NCBI GenBank assembly: GCA_004194705.1
Contig: SADC01001280.1
Location: 868,001 to 932,000 of the forward strand
Length of the DNA stretch: 64,000 bases
Reading direction: 5' to 3'
Source of the DNA: Ditylenchus dipsaci
Lineage: Eukaryota; Nematoda; Chromadorea; Rhabditida; Anguinidae
The position numbers and the translations under genes were made by a program. Below the pieces are notes generated by a model. It had not been told where the DNA came from and did no database searches. It saw nothing but the letters and a program-made list of their open reading frames with translations. Below are positions 34,070 through 44,600 of the stretch, piece by piece. Position 1 is the stretch's first letter. Every line of letters begins with the position of its first letter.

Positions 34070-37000
34070 CTATTCCAAAGAAAACATTTTATAAGCATTG
34101 CGGAACAACAGTCCAGAGAACAAAAGCATCAACAGATTGAGAGCAGCGATAGCTCCAGTACCCATATGGCTCATGCAGATTTCAATCTATACAACTTAGG
34201 CTGTAGTTATAAACCTATTACAATCCACTCTCGGCGCCCCTGGGGACCAGCTTGAGGTGCCGGTTTAGCGGGAATAAGCTTTGTCGAATTTTCTTGTCGG
34301 CCAGCCAAATCAGGCTCTTTCACGGTGCCGGTTTATCGAGAGTGGACTGTATATAAAATATACCTCAGAAATTTGGAAATGTGCATCTAGCCAGGATTCC
34401 TTCTCAAATTCGGCCGAAGAAATAATATAGCTTTCTTTTTGCACTATTTGTTGTTCTGAATTTAATTTTTTTAAATTTCTTAGCATGAGAAACACATGTG
34501 TTTACTTGAGTCTTCACCCTTCTTTTCTGCTGCTTCACTTTGGTCCACTGAATTGGTGGTCTTGTCAACAGTGACATTCCTTGTCTTTCGACAAATGATC
34601 CACGTCGCCGTCTTGGTGGGTCTGGACACTGAGGCACATCACAGTATTGCTGTCCTGGCTCTTTGATGTTCAGAGTGATTTGACAGTCGAAGAACATGCT
34701 TTGCCGATCAGCGTATTTGTACACGTGAGCTTCCTTTCCAACCAACAAATCAGACACATAGTCCAGGTTTTGCAAAAGATATTTGTCTTTTGCACAGCTG
34801 AAAAGTAAATATTTTTAATAGTCTTACAAAACATCATGTCTTTATTATGAGTAAAAACATGCGCAAAGTGACACAACTAGCATCTTATTTTACTTTGTTT
34901 TACACAATTAGCATGTGCACCAACCAGAAAACCAGAATGTAAGCAAGGACCTTTTTTGTGACTGCCGTAAATCCTCTATTAGGCCGACAGTCTCCCATAA
35001 CCCGACACCCTACTTTGTATATCTATATCTCAGACTGAAGAAATTGTTTCGCAAAGCTTTTTGGGCGCTACCGGAGTATACCCCCCCCCAAATGAAATTT
35101 TTTTTAAAGTGTTTCCAAACACCCTATATCGACTTAAAATTGCCTTAGAAGCTCGAAAAAGGCATTATTTTTGTGTTCTTGTCAATAAAAAATTGAGTTT
35201 TGGGACCACCCAAATATACCTATTTTGACCATTTTTGAAGGGATTTAGGGCCATATTAGGGCGGGAAGGACCAAAAAAGGGCCAATTTAGTGTGAAAAGG
35301 AAGATGTTGAACATAGTTTTGTTGACTGGGGCCTACCGCATAAATAAACTCTGGTATGCATACATTTTTTATGCATCCAGAGTCACTTTCGAGTGATTTG
35401 CGTCTAAGGTATGTGGGTGTGCGCATCTCAACCCCAAGCAACCAAGCCCCCTGCGCCCCCGAAGGGGCGCAGGGGCTTGGTTGGTTAGAGATGCGCGCAC
35501 TCACTTACCTTAGACATAATTCGAGAAGACTCTTGAACAAAAGTGCATTTAGAGACCATTTTTGCCCAGCTCCAGTGACCAAAACATGCCAAAACAGGCA
35601 AATGGTCGAAATTTCGAAATGTCCAAAACTCAATTTTTTATTAACCAGAACTCAAAAATAATGTCTTTTTTGAACTCCCGAGGCAATTTTGGGTCGATAT
35701 AGGGTGTTTAAAAACACTTTAAAAAAAATTTCATTTGGGGGGGGGTATACTCCGGTAGGGTCCTTTTTTGCAGTTTCTTAACTACTAAGAGCTCTACTGA
35801 TTCTATTTTTGGGATTTAAAATTTTCACCCCATGATTTCCGGTAGATTGAAATATAACACGACAAGTCGGCCTATTATAATATTCAAATTGTTTTAAATA
35901 AAAAATAAATTTATTAAAACTTGTTGTAGGCTTTATGTACTGAGCTGTTAAAAGGGTAATGGCGGTATTCGGCAAGGTATACCTTGCCGACCGAGCCGAT
36001 TTTGGGCAAAAATACAGTACCGAAATACCTACCTAAGTTAAGTCTTCAGCCCCATAGAAGAGTGCTACAGAATAATAGTGCTTTTCTCAATTCGGTAATT
36101 TTATCATTTTACGGGTTTCTTGATTTTCAACGTAAGAATAAGCTTCAAATTTTGGTTCGAAAAATGATACCGATACGATTTTTTTATTTCTTGTAAATTA
36201 CCCTTTATCATCAATAAGTTCAACCCGATCACCGTTTCCATCATCCACCATGCAAGTGTGCACGACCATGCAGAACTGGTTCTGGGTGGACGACTCACAA
36301 GTCCATTTGTGATACACCATTTGTCCAATGGTGGCATAGAAGACTGGAGTCCTTCTGGTCCTCCAGCAAGCACTTCATACTTGCAAACTGGCATAGGCAC
36401 TTGCTGTGTTTGCAGGACTGGGGGTGCCATTCTAAATCAACAACATGCTTTTTTTTTATCAAAGTTGTGAAGGATGGTTCGTCATCAATAGCAAAACTAG
36501 ATTTTGCTATTGAGCACATCTATTTTGAGTAAATAAAAAGTTTTTACTTGACAGTTATTTCTTTCTCCAATACATTCTCCATTTCCATGTAGTAGCACTG
36601 GACTTTGTAGACTCTGTCAAACTTGGTGAGGAACTCCGGATGAAAAGCAACAATCAAAGAGGTGCTGATGAAGATTCCTTTTGGTTGGACTGTAAAGAAG
36701 TCACATAAGTTGAAAGGGAGACAAAAAATGCTTAAACAAATAAGTTTATGCAGTTCTTTTATGAAGGCCATGGGTAAAACTGGTCAGTGATGACCATATA
36801 CAGCCAGCTATTTCAAAGGAGAAAGAACCTTTTGAAGCAGAGAGAACGGATAAAAAGAAACAGAGATTCTTATTTTGCTCAATAGCCATTTGCATATGGA
36901 ATACTCTTAGGACAGGAGTATATAAGCAAATTTTTTTAGTCAGTTCGAGGTTTAGTTGTGACGAATGTGATGTGTTTTATTTAATTTGTACAATTATTTT

Positions 37001-39786
37001 TGCCTGAAGTAGTTTTCGTCTAAGCTTTTGTGCTTTACACACATTTTTTATTTTTAAATTTAAAAAATTAGCATAGTCAAACCTCATTTGAACAACTCAC
37101 CTCAGGTTCGTTCCCGCCTAGGGTCAGACATTATTTTTAACATAACTTTTTAGGTCTTTTGGTAACTTTTTTAAAGTAATTTCAAATATCGCAAGGATTC
37201 CGATTTTGTTGATAAAAACTGCTGAAAACTTGAAAGTTTTTTGTTTATAAAAAAAGCAAAATCTCGATTTAAAATTAGTTGGCCGTTTAATCAAGGTATT
37301 GCCTTTTTAGAAGCAAAAACAATCGGCAAAATAGGAATCTGCGCAATAATTAGGACTATGCTGTTTAAACAGAACTGCCAAGAGGCTAAAAACATTGAAA
37401 CAAGTATCGGTCCTAGGTGAGAATGAACCCGAGGTGCGGGCTGTTAAATCGAGGTGTGACTGTAATCATTTTGTTTCAGATATAAAAAATGGTGAACTTC
37501 TTGTTGTGGACTAGCTTAGCTAGCCTCTCCCTAGTGGCCGTAGGCCAGGATTGGGGAGGCATGGGAGGCGGTGGCATGGGCGGAGGAATGGGTGGAATGG
37601 ATGGTGGGATGGGTGGAGGTGGCATGGGCGGCGGTATGGATGGTGGAATGGGTGGAGGAATGGGCGGAATGGGAGGCGGCATGGGTGGCATGGATGGAGG
37701 CATGGGAGGAGGTGGAATGGACGGAGGTATGGGCGGTGGAATGGGCGGAAGCATGGGAGGTTATGGAGGAGGTATGGGTGGTGGTGGTGGAATGGGAGGA
37801 TATGGTAAATAAGTTTTACTAAAGTTTTCTTGTTTTACTAGGAATTTTTTTCAGGCGGTGGTGGAGACATGCAAGGCGGAGGAATGGGAGGTATGACTCC
37901 GGAAATGGGCAATATTGGACCTGATGTGGGAGGTTATGGAGGAGGTAGGTTATTTTCTATATTTGTCATACTAATATTTTGGATTAAAACTGTAAAATCA
38001 ATAATTAATTGCTAAGAACTGCCATTTTGTAGGTTACGGAGCCGGTAATGGTGCTAGCAATGGCGGAGGTTTTGGAGGTGGTGGCTTCGGAAGCAGTAGT
38101 CAAGGCAATGGAGGTGGTTCTTACGGGGCTGGCCAAGGTAAAAAATAAGCTCCGAAATTTCCTCAAGAAGGCTTTAAAGTTTGTGCCCCTAATTATTGTT
38201 GTGTGTATAGACTGAAGTGGTTTACTTTTTGTTGTCAAATACTTTTATTTATTTGCTACCACATAAAAATATACTCATACATAATTTTTGATTTAAACAC
38301 TTCAAAATACTGGGGAAAATTTGAAAAACACATCCTAGTAACCTCAAAATCTTTTGTTTGCCAAAAATGACGTGAAATTTTTTAGAGAACAAATATCCAA
38401 CTACAATGCACCTTATGACTCCGGGAAGGTGAGCTTTTTCAAATTTTGTTGGGCTAATCAATTAGTAGTAACCGGAGTTTAGGCAAGGACCCACCTGCGG
38501 TGATCAGACCACTCCCTCCAAACTAAAGAGAACAAGACACACTCACACAAAGAACACAGAAAAAAGTACTAGAAGACTCATAGATCGCTAACTTACTTGC
38601 TTTTGATGTGTTTAGCCAATAAATTAGAGAAATGAAAAAGACTCACAGATCTCTGTTTTGCAAACCACAGTTTTTGAAGTTGAGTCGAATTTGGGCATTT
38701 CTTGAGCCCAGACCAGTGTTGTCAGTAGGGGCAGAACGACACTCTGGCTCATCTAAATGGCCCTGCACAAAAACTAGACCCTTGAAAGTGTTGCGAGTGT
38801 CGAAGCGTACTTCGATGTTGTTGGTACCACAGCTCACATATGGATCACCTAGCACTCCATTATCTGCCAAAGCTAAGGCGCTTTTGTTGAAGATTTGCTG
38901 GAAAACTTTTGGTTAACACAAAATTGGTCAGCACTTGATGTAATTATGAATCGTATTTTCTCAAAAAAATTTCTTATTTTTTTCAACCCCTTCAAAATCA
39001 GAACTTTTTTTTTCGATCTCGAGATTTTTGCGTGAAAATCCAAAATCTAAAAAGTGTGGTTGGTAGAGCTTGTGGGAGTTAAGAAAATGCAAAAAACAAT
39101 TCTGCAAAATATTTATTTTGTTCCAATTTATAGATCCCTAAAAAGAGAGGGGGTTAAATTAGAAAAAATACCGTATCTCAAATTGAACCACTAAATCGTA
39201 GTTTTTTTACTAGGAAAGCTGATAATATTTACAGTAACAAATCACATACTGAAAATCAAACCGATATCAAAACTAACAAAAGACTTTATAACTTGGTCGT
39301 AATTTTCCGAAAGCTCAGGCGCCATACGTGGAGAAATTTTTAACTAAACCAGAGCTGTAAGCACTAGCCCATGCTCGATCATAAGAATTATACTATGAGG
39401 TCCATTGAAAAAAAATGTAAGAAATAATGTAAGAGGGTCTTTACATAGAAAGTTACCGTATATTCTCTATTAGAAGGCCGGGCCTTCTAAATTTCAACCC
39501 TAAAAAAGTCGGAAAAATTTGGGTCGATTTTGAGATTTTCGCGTGCTCAACCAAAATTTTAAAATTGGAATCAGGTAATCTCGTGCTATTTAAGAAAAAG
39601 CGAAAAACAGATTTGCGAATTTCTTTTTCTAGGCTGATATATAGGTCCTCAAGGGGGGCCTTCTATTAGAGAGGGGCCTTCTAATCGAGAATATACGGTA
39701 ACCATCTAACAAACGGTACTTACCACAACGATAAAAAAGATGGAAAGAAATAAAAGAATGTCAGCTAAATTGAATGTGTTTTTCAT
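34070..39786 (-). CDS. Cuticlin-like ZP-domain protein, six exons
   Basis: Secreted or membrane-anchored component of the nematode cuticle. Exons: 39786-39724 (signal peptide, LADILLFLSIFFIVV), 38897-38647, 36689-36548, 36431-36202, 34797-34506, 34186-34070. ZP-domain landmarks in order: VSCGTNNIEVRFDTRNTFKG, ECRSAP, NCGLQNRDL, PKGIFISTSLIVAFHPEFLT, VYKVQCYYMEMENV, VCKYEVLAGGPEG, then in a shifted frame VYHKWTCESS, FCMVVHTCMVDDGNGDRV, and last HVYKYADRQSMFFDCQITL. A basic RRRRGS site (furin-like) and a C-terminal membrane helix (GAIAALNLLMLLFSGLLFR) follow, as in the cuticlin family. Frame breaks: one base missing near 36350, and the exon 2/3 join is out of phase by one. Introns hold a MITE, an inverted element and, on the other strand, a separate gene. 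Confidence 0.88.
34221..34349. repeat. Pogo-like MITE (129 bp), diverged
   Basis: CAATCCACTCTCGG on the left and TCGAGAGTGGACTG on the right are inverted and flanked by TA. It lies in the last cuticlin intron. Confidence 0.6.
34969..35882. mobile_element. Inverted CCGTAA-type element in a cuticlin intron
   Basis: Left CCTCTATTAGGCCGAC and right GTCGGCCTATTATAA are inverted. Inside, 35065-35290 and 35575-35755 are imperfect reverse complements, each with a C-run or G-run beside ATACTCCGGTAG. A palindromic centre (35400-35515) repeats AACCAAGCC. The left arm matches 11825-12085. Confidence 0.6.
36918..36950 (+). promoter_or_regulatory. Possible TATA/Inr promoter for the Gly/Met-rich gene
   Basis: TATATAAG followed about 20 bp later by TTAGTCAGTTCG, an Inr-like site. 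It would need a 5' UTR intron spanning the MITE at 37075-37461, ending at the TTTCAG at 37474-37479. Confidence 0.3.
37075..37461. mobile_element. Diverged pogo-type palindromic MITE
   Basis: Left AGTCAAACCTC and right GAGGTGTGACTG are inverted, with the constant blocks GGTTCGTTCCCGCCTAGGGT and GGATTCCGATTTTG. It ends 28 bp before the start codon of the Gly/Met-rich gene. Confidence 0.65.
37489..38148 (+). CDS. Secreted Gly/Met-rich repeat protein, antisense in cuticlin intron 2
   Basis: Exons 37489-37804, 37855-37944 and 38033-38148 join to 173 residues, with no frame break. A signal peptide (LLWTSLASLSLVAVG) is followed by about 85 residues of GGMGGG-type repeats with scattered Asp, then Tyr/Gly and Ser/Gly/Asn segments, ending GQGKK. 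A TTTCAG acceptor lies 10 bp before the ATG. Glycine-rich secreted proteins occur in nematode cuticle, eggshell and antimicrobial peptide sets; the repeat alone cannot decide. Its place within a cuticlin gene, on the other strand, makes a surface role attractive but unproven. The reverse-strand Pro-rich frame is a shadow. Confidence 0.8.
39456..39698. mobile_element. CCGTAT-ended MITE in cuticlin intron 1, AGAAGGCC word
   Basis: Ends CCGTATATTCTCTATTAGAA and TCTCGATTAGAAGGCC (complement), flanked by TA. The word CTATTAGAAGGCC occurs twice at each end in opposite orientation. It ends 25 bp from the exon 1 donor. Confidence 0.75.
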
Positions 39787-40360
39787 GCCACTTTTGATGT
39801 ACCTAAATTTCATGTATACAAGTAGCAATTATTGATATTTTGAAACAACTTTTGTGAAAAATGTGTAAAGACACCAAATCCTAAATACGCTTGCGTGCTT
39901 TTTGACTCACAAGCATCCATTAACAAGATAAAGATCAGCGAGATTGAGTCCATTCACACTACCAATCTGCGCACTTCCTTGAGATCTGAAAGAAAAAAAA
40001 CCAAGCTGTTCTCCTGGGTAGCTGTTTTCAGAGGATGAGGGAGAAATAGAAAACCAGGAATGTAAAACCAATTTTCCAAAGAGATTGATTCCAAAGATAT
40101 TTTATTTAATCAAAATTTAGGTTTGTTTGACTTTGGTGACATAGGATCGTTGCATTAATGAATTGCAAACAATACTTTATACCGTTCTTTCTAGGCTTAG
40201 GGACGGAATTCTCACGAGATTCCCGGTGAGGGATTCCAGAGATTACCGTTCTTTTCTTTTTTGGAAGACTTCTTTTTTCGTTTAACTTAAAAACAATTGA
40301 AAAGTACTATGCTTTTTCCCAATTAGAAGTCAATTCCCGAGACTACTATTTTCACTAATA
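39787..40360. other. Cuticlin upstream region
   Basis: No gene is seen. No clear TATA element was chosen. Confidence 0.4.
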
Positions 40361-41232
40361 CAGTCGACCCTCGACATAACGCCCCCCCCCTTGGGACCGG
40401 CCACAGGGGCCGTTATGTTGAGGGCAGTTATGTTAGAGGGCCGCTATATCGAGTTTTTTCTTGACAAAATTGTCATAGGGGCCATTATATGGAGGGTTGA
40501 ACTTTCCAACTGTGAACTACTGAAAGGATGAACTTATTCAATACCTTAATATCTTGCAATTAGTACGATTTTTCTGTAATAAATCGACACCCTTTACTTT
40601 GGAACCGATTGTGAGGAGGTTGGTTGGGTGATCTACCAGTAATTATTATAAAAATGAAGTATAATAGTCTAGATAGCTTATTGGAAGGAGCATCGGAAGC
40701 CGCTAAAAGTTGGTAGTGACTTCGGTGGTAGATTTACAGTCGAAGAATATTTATTTCGACTTTAAATATTTTGTCAATTCTTTTCAAAGGTGGCTGGTAA
40801 ACTATTCATAGAATCAAAAAATATTCCCTTTGGCAATAGGCATGCCCTTTTCGATACACCTCTTGGTAACGACCTACTCCTGCTGTTTTTCAAAAGAAAA
40901 ATTAAGATTTCAGATAATTGGAATAAATATTGTAGATGACGTAGGTGTTGAAAACAATAAAAATTAAAAATGATAATACAAATACATTTCTACAAACTAT
41001 TTTGCGATTAAAATCACATGATTTCCATGGGGGCCGTAATATCGAGGGTATGTTTTCTTAGTCAGGACCGGCCATAGGGGCCGTCATATCGAGGAGGCCG
41101 CTATATCGAGCGGCCGTTATATCGAGGGTCTAACTCCTTATGTTTTAGTCAAATCCAACCGTATAGGGCCAAAGGGGCCGTTAAATCGAGGGGCACGTTA
41201 TATCAGGGGGCCGTTATATCGAGGGTTGACGG
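40361..41232. mobile_element. Large pogo-type element with iterated TATATCGAGGG word (872 bp)
   Basis: Ends CAGTCGACCCTCGACATAAC and complement GTTATATCGAGGGTTGACGG, TA-flanked. The word GGCCGTTATATCGAGG is repeated at 40420-40500 and at least five times at 41030-41225. The middle has no recognised gene. Confidence 0.65.
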
Positions 41233-41697
41233 TAGAGTCCGCTCTCTTAATAGACCCCCTCAACTTTGAGGCTCTGCATCCTAGCCCAGAGAAAATATTT
41301 TTCAGATATTTTTATTGCCATTTCTTAATTATCCTAAGCTCTACCGATTTCTCTCTTTTAGCTTTCCGATTTTTACCCAGAAATCTTGGGGTACCCAACT
41401 TTTTCCGATTATTGGATGGTTGAAAAATAAAGCAGGCCCTACTAGACGAAATACGATAAATTATACAAACTATTTCTGTTATCGGTACGTCATAATAAAC
41501 TTATTTTATTTCATTTCTCCGACTCCATGTAACTACATAGAATTTTGAGCGATTTGAAAAATACAAAAAAACTGCAGAAGTAAACAAATATCGAATATCG
41601 ATTTCTGAAAAATTAGAAAGCATACACACATTAAAACATCAATAAATAAACAATAGATTCAATCAAACTAGAGTATCAAATATTTCCTTGACTCAAA

Positions 41698-44600
41698 ATG
41701 GCTTGTTCACCTATTCAAAAAGCTTATTTAATTGCTTTGGTAGGTGCAGCCATGTCTGGTTCATCCACTCTTTTAAGATTTTACTTTGTCACCGGCTTTA
41801 CACACTTTGTTAGTGGTCTGTTTTGCGTGCTATACTTATCTATTATCGTAGCTTTGTGGATGAGAAGCCCCATTTTGTTTGTTCCTTTTCTTGCTTTACA
41901 GGTGAGAAAATTCTAATTGATATTCTAATTTTTTATTTATCGCTTCAACATAGAAAACCAAACCAGTGCATTTTTTCACTCTAGAACATCCAAAAGGTTG
42001 TTTTTCGACCCTAGTAGCGAATACCCCCCTCCCCCATATAAATTTTTCATTTTAAAACTTAAGTGAAGAGTACCAAAATACATGTTCCAGACCCAGAAAA
42101 AGTACGTGAGGCATTTATTAGTGACAGCTTCGGTACGCTGGCCTACGCCTGAGCCTAAGCGCTGCGCCTAAACTTCTTGTTTCAAAAGGTAGTTACAGCA
42201 ATTTGAGAGCGTCAGATTTATGAGCCCTATTTGATAAGGGTTACCTTTGTCCATCTTGTTGTTATTTTTTGTGGTTTTTAGGCTTTAGGCTAAGGCAAAG
42301 ATAGGCTAGCGTATGTCAGGATGGACTTAAACATGAGTCTATACTTTTTTTCAGTCTCAAACTATTGGACTCAAACGTATTTTAGGCTCATGTTTGAGTT
42401 TGTCCTAACATACGCTGGCCTACCTTTGCCCAAGCTTAAGCCTAAAAAATCACAATAAAAAAGAACAGGGGTTACCAAGGCAAAAACCAACTCCCATTGT
42501 CACATAGGCATACCTGCACGCTGAGAAAAATCGGCGCCGGGTCTACTAAAAATCGGCGCCGGGCGCCACAATTAATTCGGCGCCGGGCGTCGGCATCAAG
42601 CCATTTTTGTAAATAAAATAATAGAATGTAACAAAGACTAATCTAACATTTTATGTTTTAAATAGAAATTTTTTGTATTAGGAATAGCAACAATTATGAG
42701 AAATTAAAAATTTATCATGTTGCGGTTACAAACAAGCATTGTTTTGCTTTTTAAAAGTACTGGGCCAGTAGAGCTTTTTCTGCCGGCTGTCAACATCTTC
42801 ATCAGATAGTGGAGAACATCAAAAAAAAGCAAAAACGGTGATGAAATTTTGTGATTTACATGTGATAAACATAAAAATAAAAATTTACTATAAGATTAAA
42901 AATAACTTGTCTGCAAAAAAATCTGAGAAAATTTTGAATTACTAAAACATTGTCAAGACAGCTGAAATCTTAACATTCAGGCGCCGCAGCTGAAGTGGCG
43001 CCGGGCGCCGGCGCTGGCGCCGGCGCCGACTGTTAAGATTTTTAGCCGGCGCCCGTGCAGGTATGCACATAGGGCAATTTATGAAAGAAGGGTGTTCGCT
43101 ACTAGCGCCTGTTTTTCTTATGAACTATTGAAACGTGCGGAGGAAAAGCGGAGTAGTACTGATAGAAAATCGACGGCTGAACAAGATGCTACAAAAAGTT
43201 TTAAAACAGTCACTCTATGATGACCAAAATTCTGACCCCAGATTTGTGTTGGTCGATTGTATGGTCGATTCATTTATAAAACTGCCATTTAAGAGAGAGA
43301 TTTCCTAATTTTGGACTTTTTTATAAAGAAGGCCGTTACCTCGATTTTTTTGAGATTTTTTCTAATGACATATATAGAATCTACATGCGATTTTGAACAA
43401 CTTTTGTTTTTACACTTTATTTTTTTAATATATTTTGCCACTAAATAGGCCTCCAAGTTGGCCATCCCCGAAAAGTGGCTATTTCATTCTAATAGATTCT
43501 AATCTACTAATCCTCTATCTGAACGGCACGTATGACCACTCGTTGGAAAGCTCTTGAATTGCTCTTTCTAATGGTGCATAATTTACCGCGTTTTTATTTG
43601 CAAAGTACGTGAAAAAATTTAAAAGATTAGAAAAGTCCTTAAATTTTATTACACAATTTTCGCACAAATGACGAAAAATCTCACAAGTTTATAATGGGTG
43701 GCAAAAAATAAATTGCAGATTCAGATAGAGCAGACAATTCTGAGTAAGATTGGCGAAAAATATGTCGTAAAAAGTGGGGCACCAAAATTCTGGAGTATAA
43801 AGAAATGAAGAGACTTATAGTCTGCTTATTGCAATATTTCATTCAATGTTGGACTTAGGCTTTCAAATGCAATATCTTCTTGCTGAATAAAATCTTTAGG
43901 ATTGATTTCTTCAGTTTCGTCGTTGTGTGAGTTCAATTCTTTTTCTCCATTGTCATATCATCGATTGGGTGCTTTTCGCGCGCGAGCTTGCTAAAATAAT
44001 TTTTTATTTGAAGAGCATTTAGGAATTCATCAGGTTCAAATATCGGGATGCCTTCTTTGTTTTTCTCCGTTTTCATTAATTTTGCAACTTGTGCTGCGTC
44101 AATTTTCTGCCCACTTTCTTCTCCTCTATCAACGTACTTCTTCATAAATGATTTCTGGGCTTCAGAAAATCGTTTATTTCTCCTCTTGCCCGAATAGCCC
44201 AACCTTCTTCAAGAAATTTATGCTTAGAAGTGATTGGTCTGATATTTCGTCGACTGATCTTCTATTTCGCCTCTTACTGTTTCTAGTAGTTCGCGTGAAT
44301 AAGAATATGTGTTGTCCATTGTCTCAGCATAACTCTTCAACACATAATCAGTCAATGATTCATGCTCAAGCTGGTTGTTGTGGACACCATTTTCCATGTG
44401 TTTCAAGAAATTACTTTTTTTGAGGTATCGCTTCTCGCAGATTGGACATTGGTAAATCGTAGAACAGTCTTGTAGTCTACATTTTTCAAGCTCATCTCCT
44501 TCTTCCTTATCGATTAATTCCTCTTCAATTCTAGTGTCTTCTTCTAATGTAGGGCATTTAGCAGGAATGCAATGTACTGATTTTGTGAACACTTCTTCAG

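Noticed and set aside
37476..37754. Minus-strand Pro/Met/Ile-rich open frame
   Set aside because: It is the complement of the Gly/Met repeat exon, which has a signal peptide, matching splice sites and an in-phase three-exon structure.
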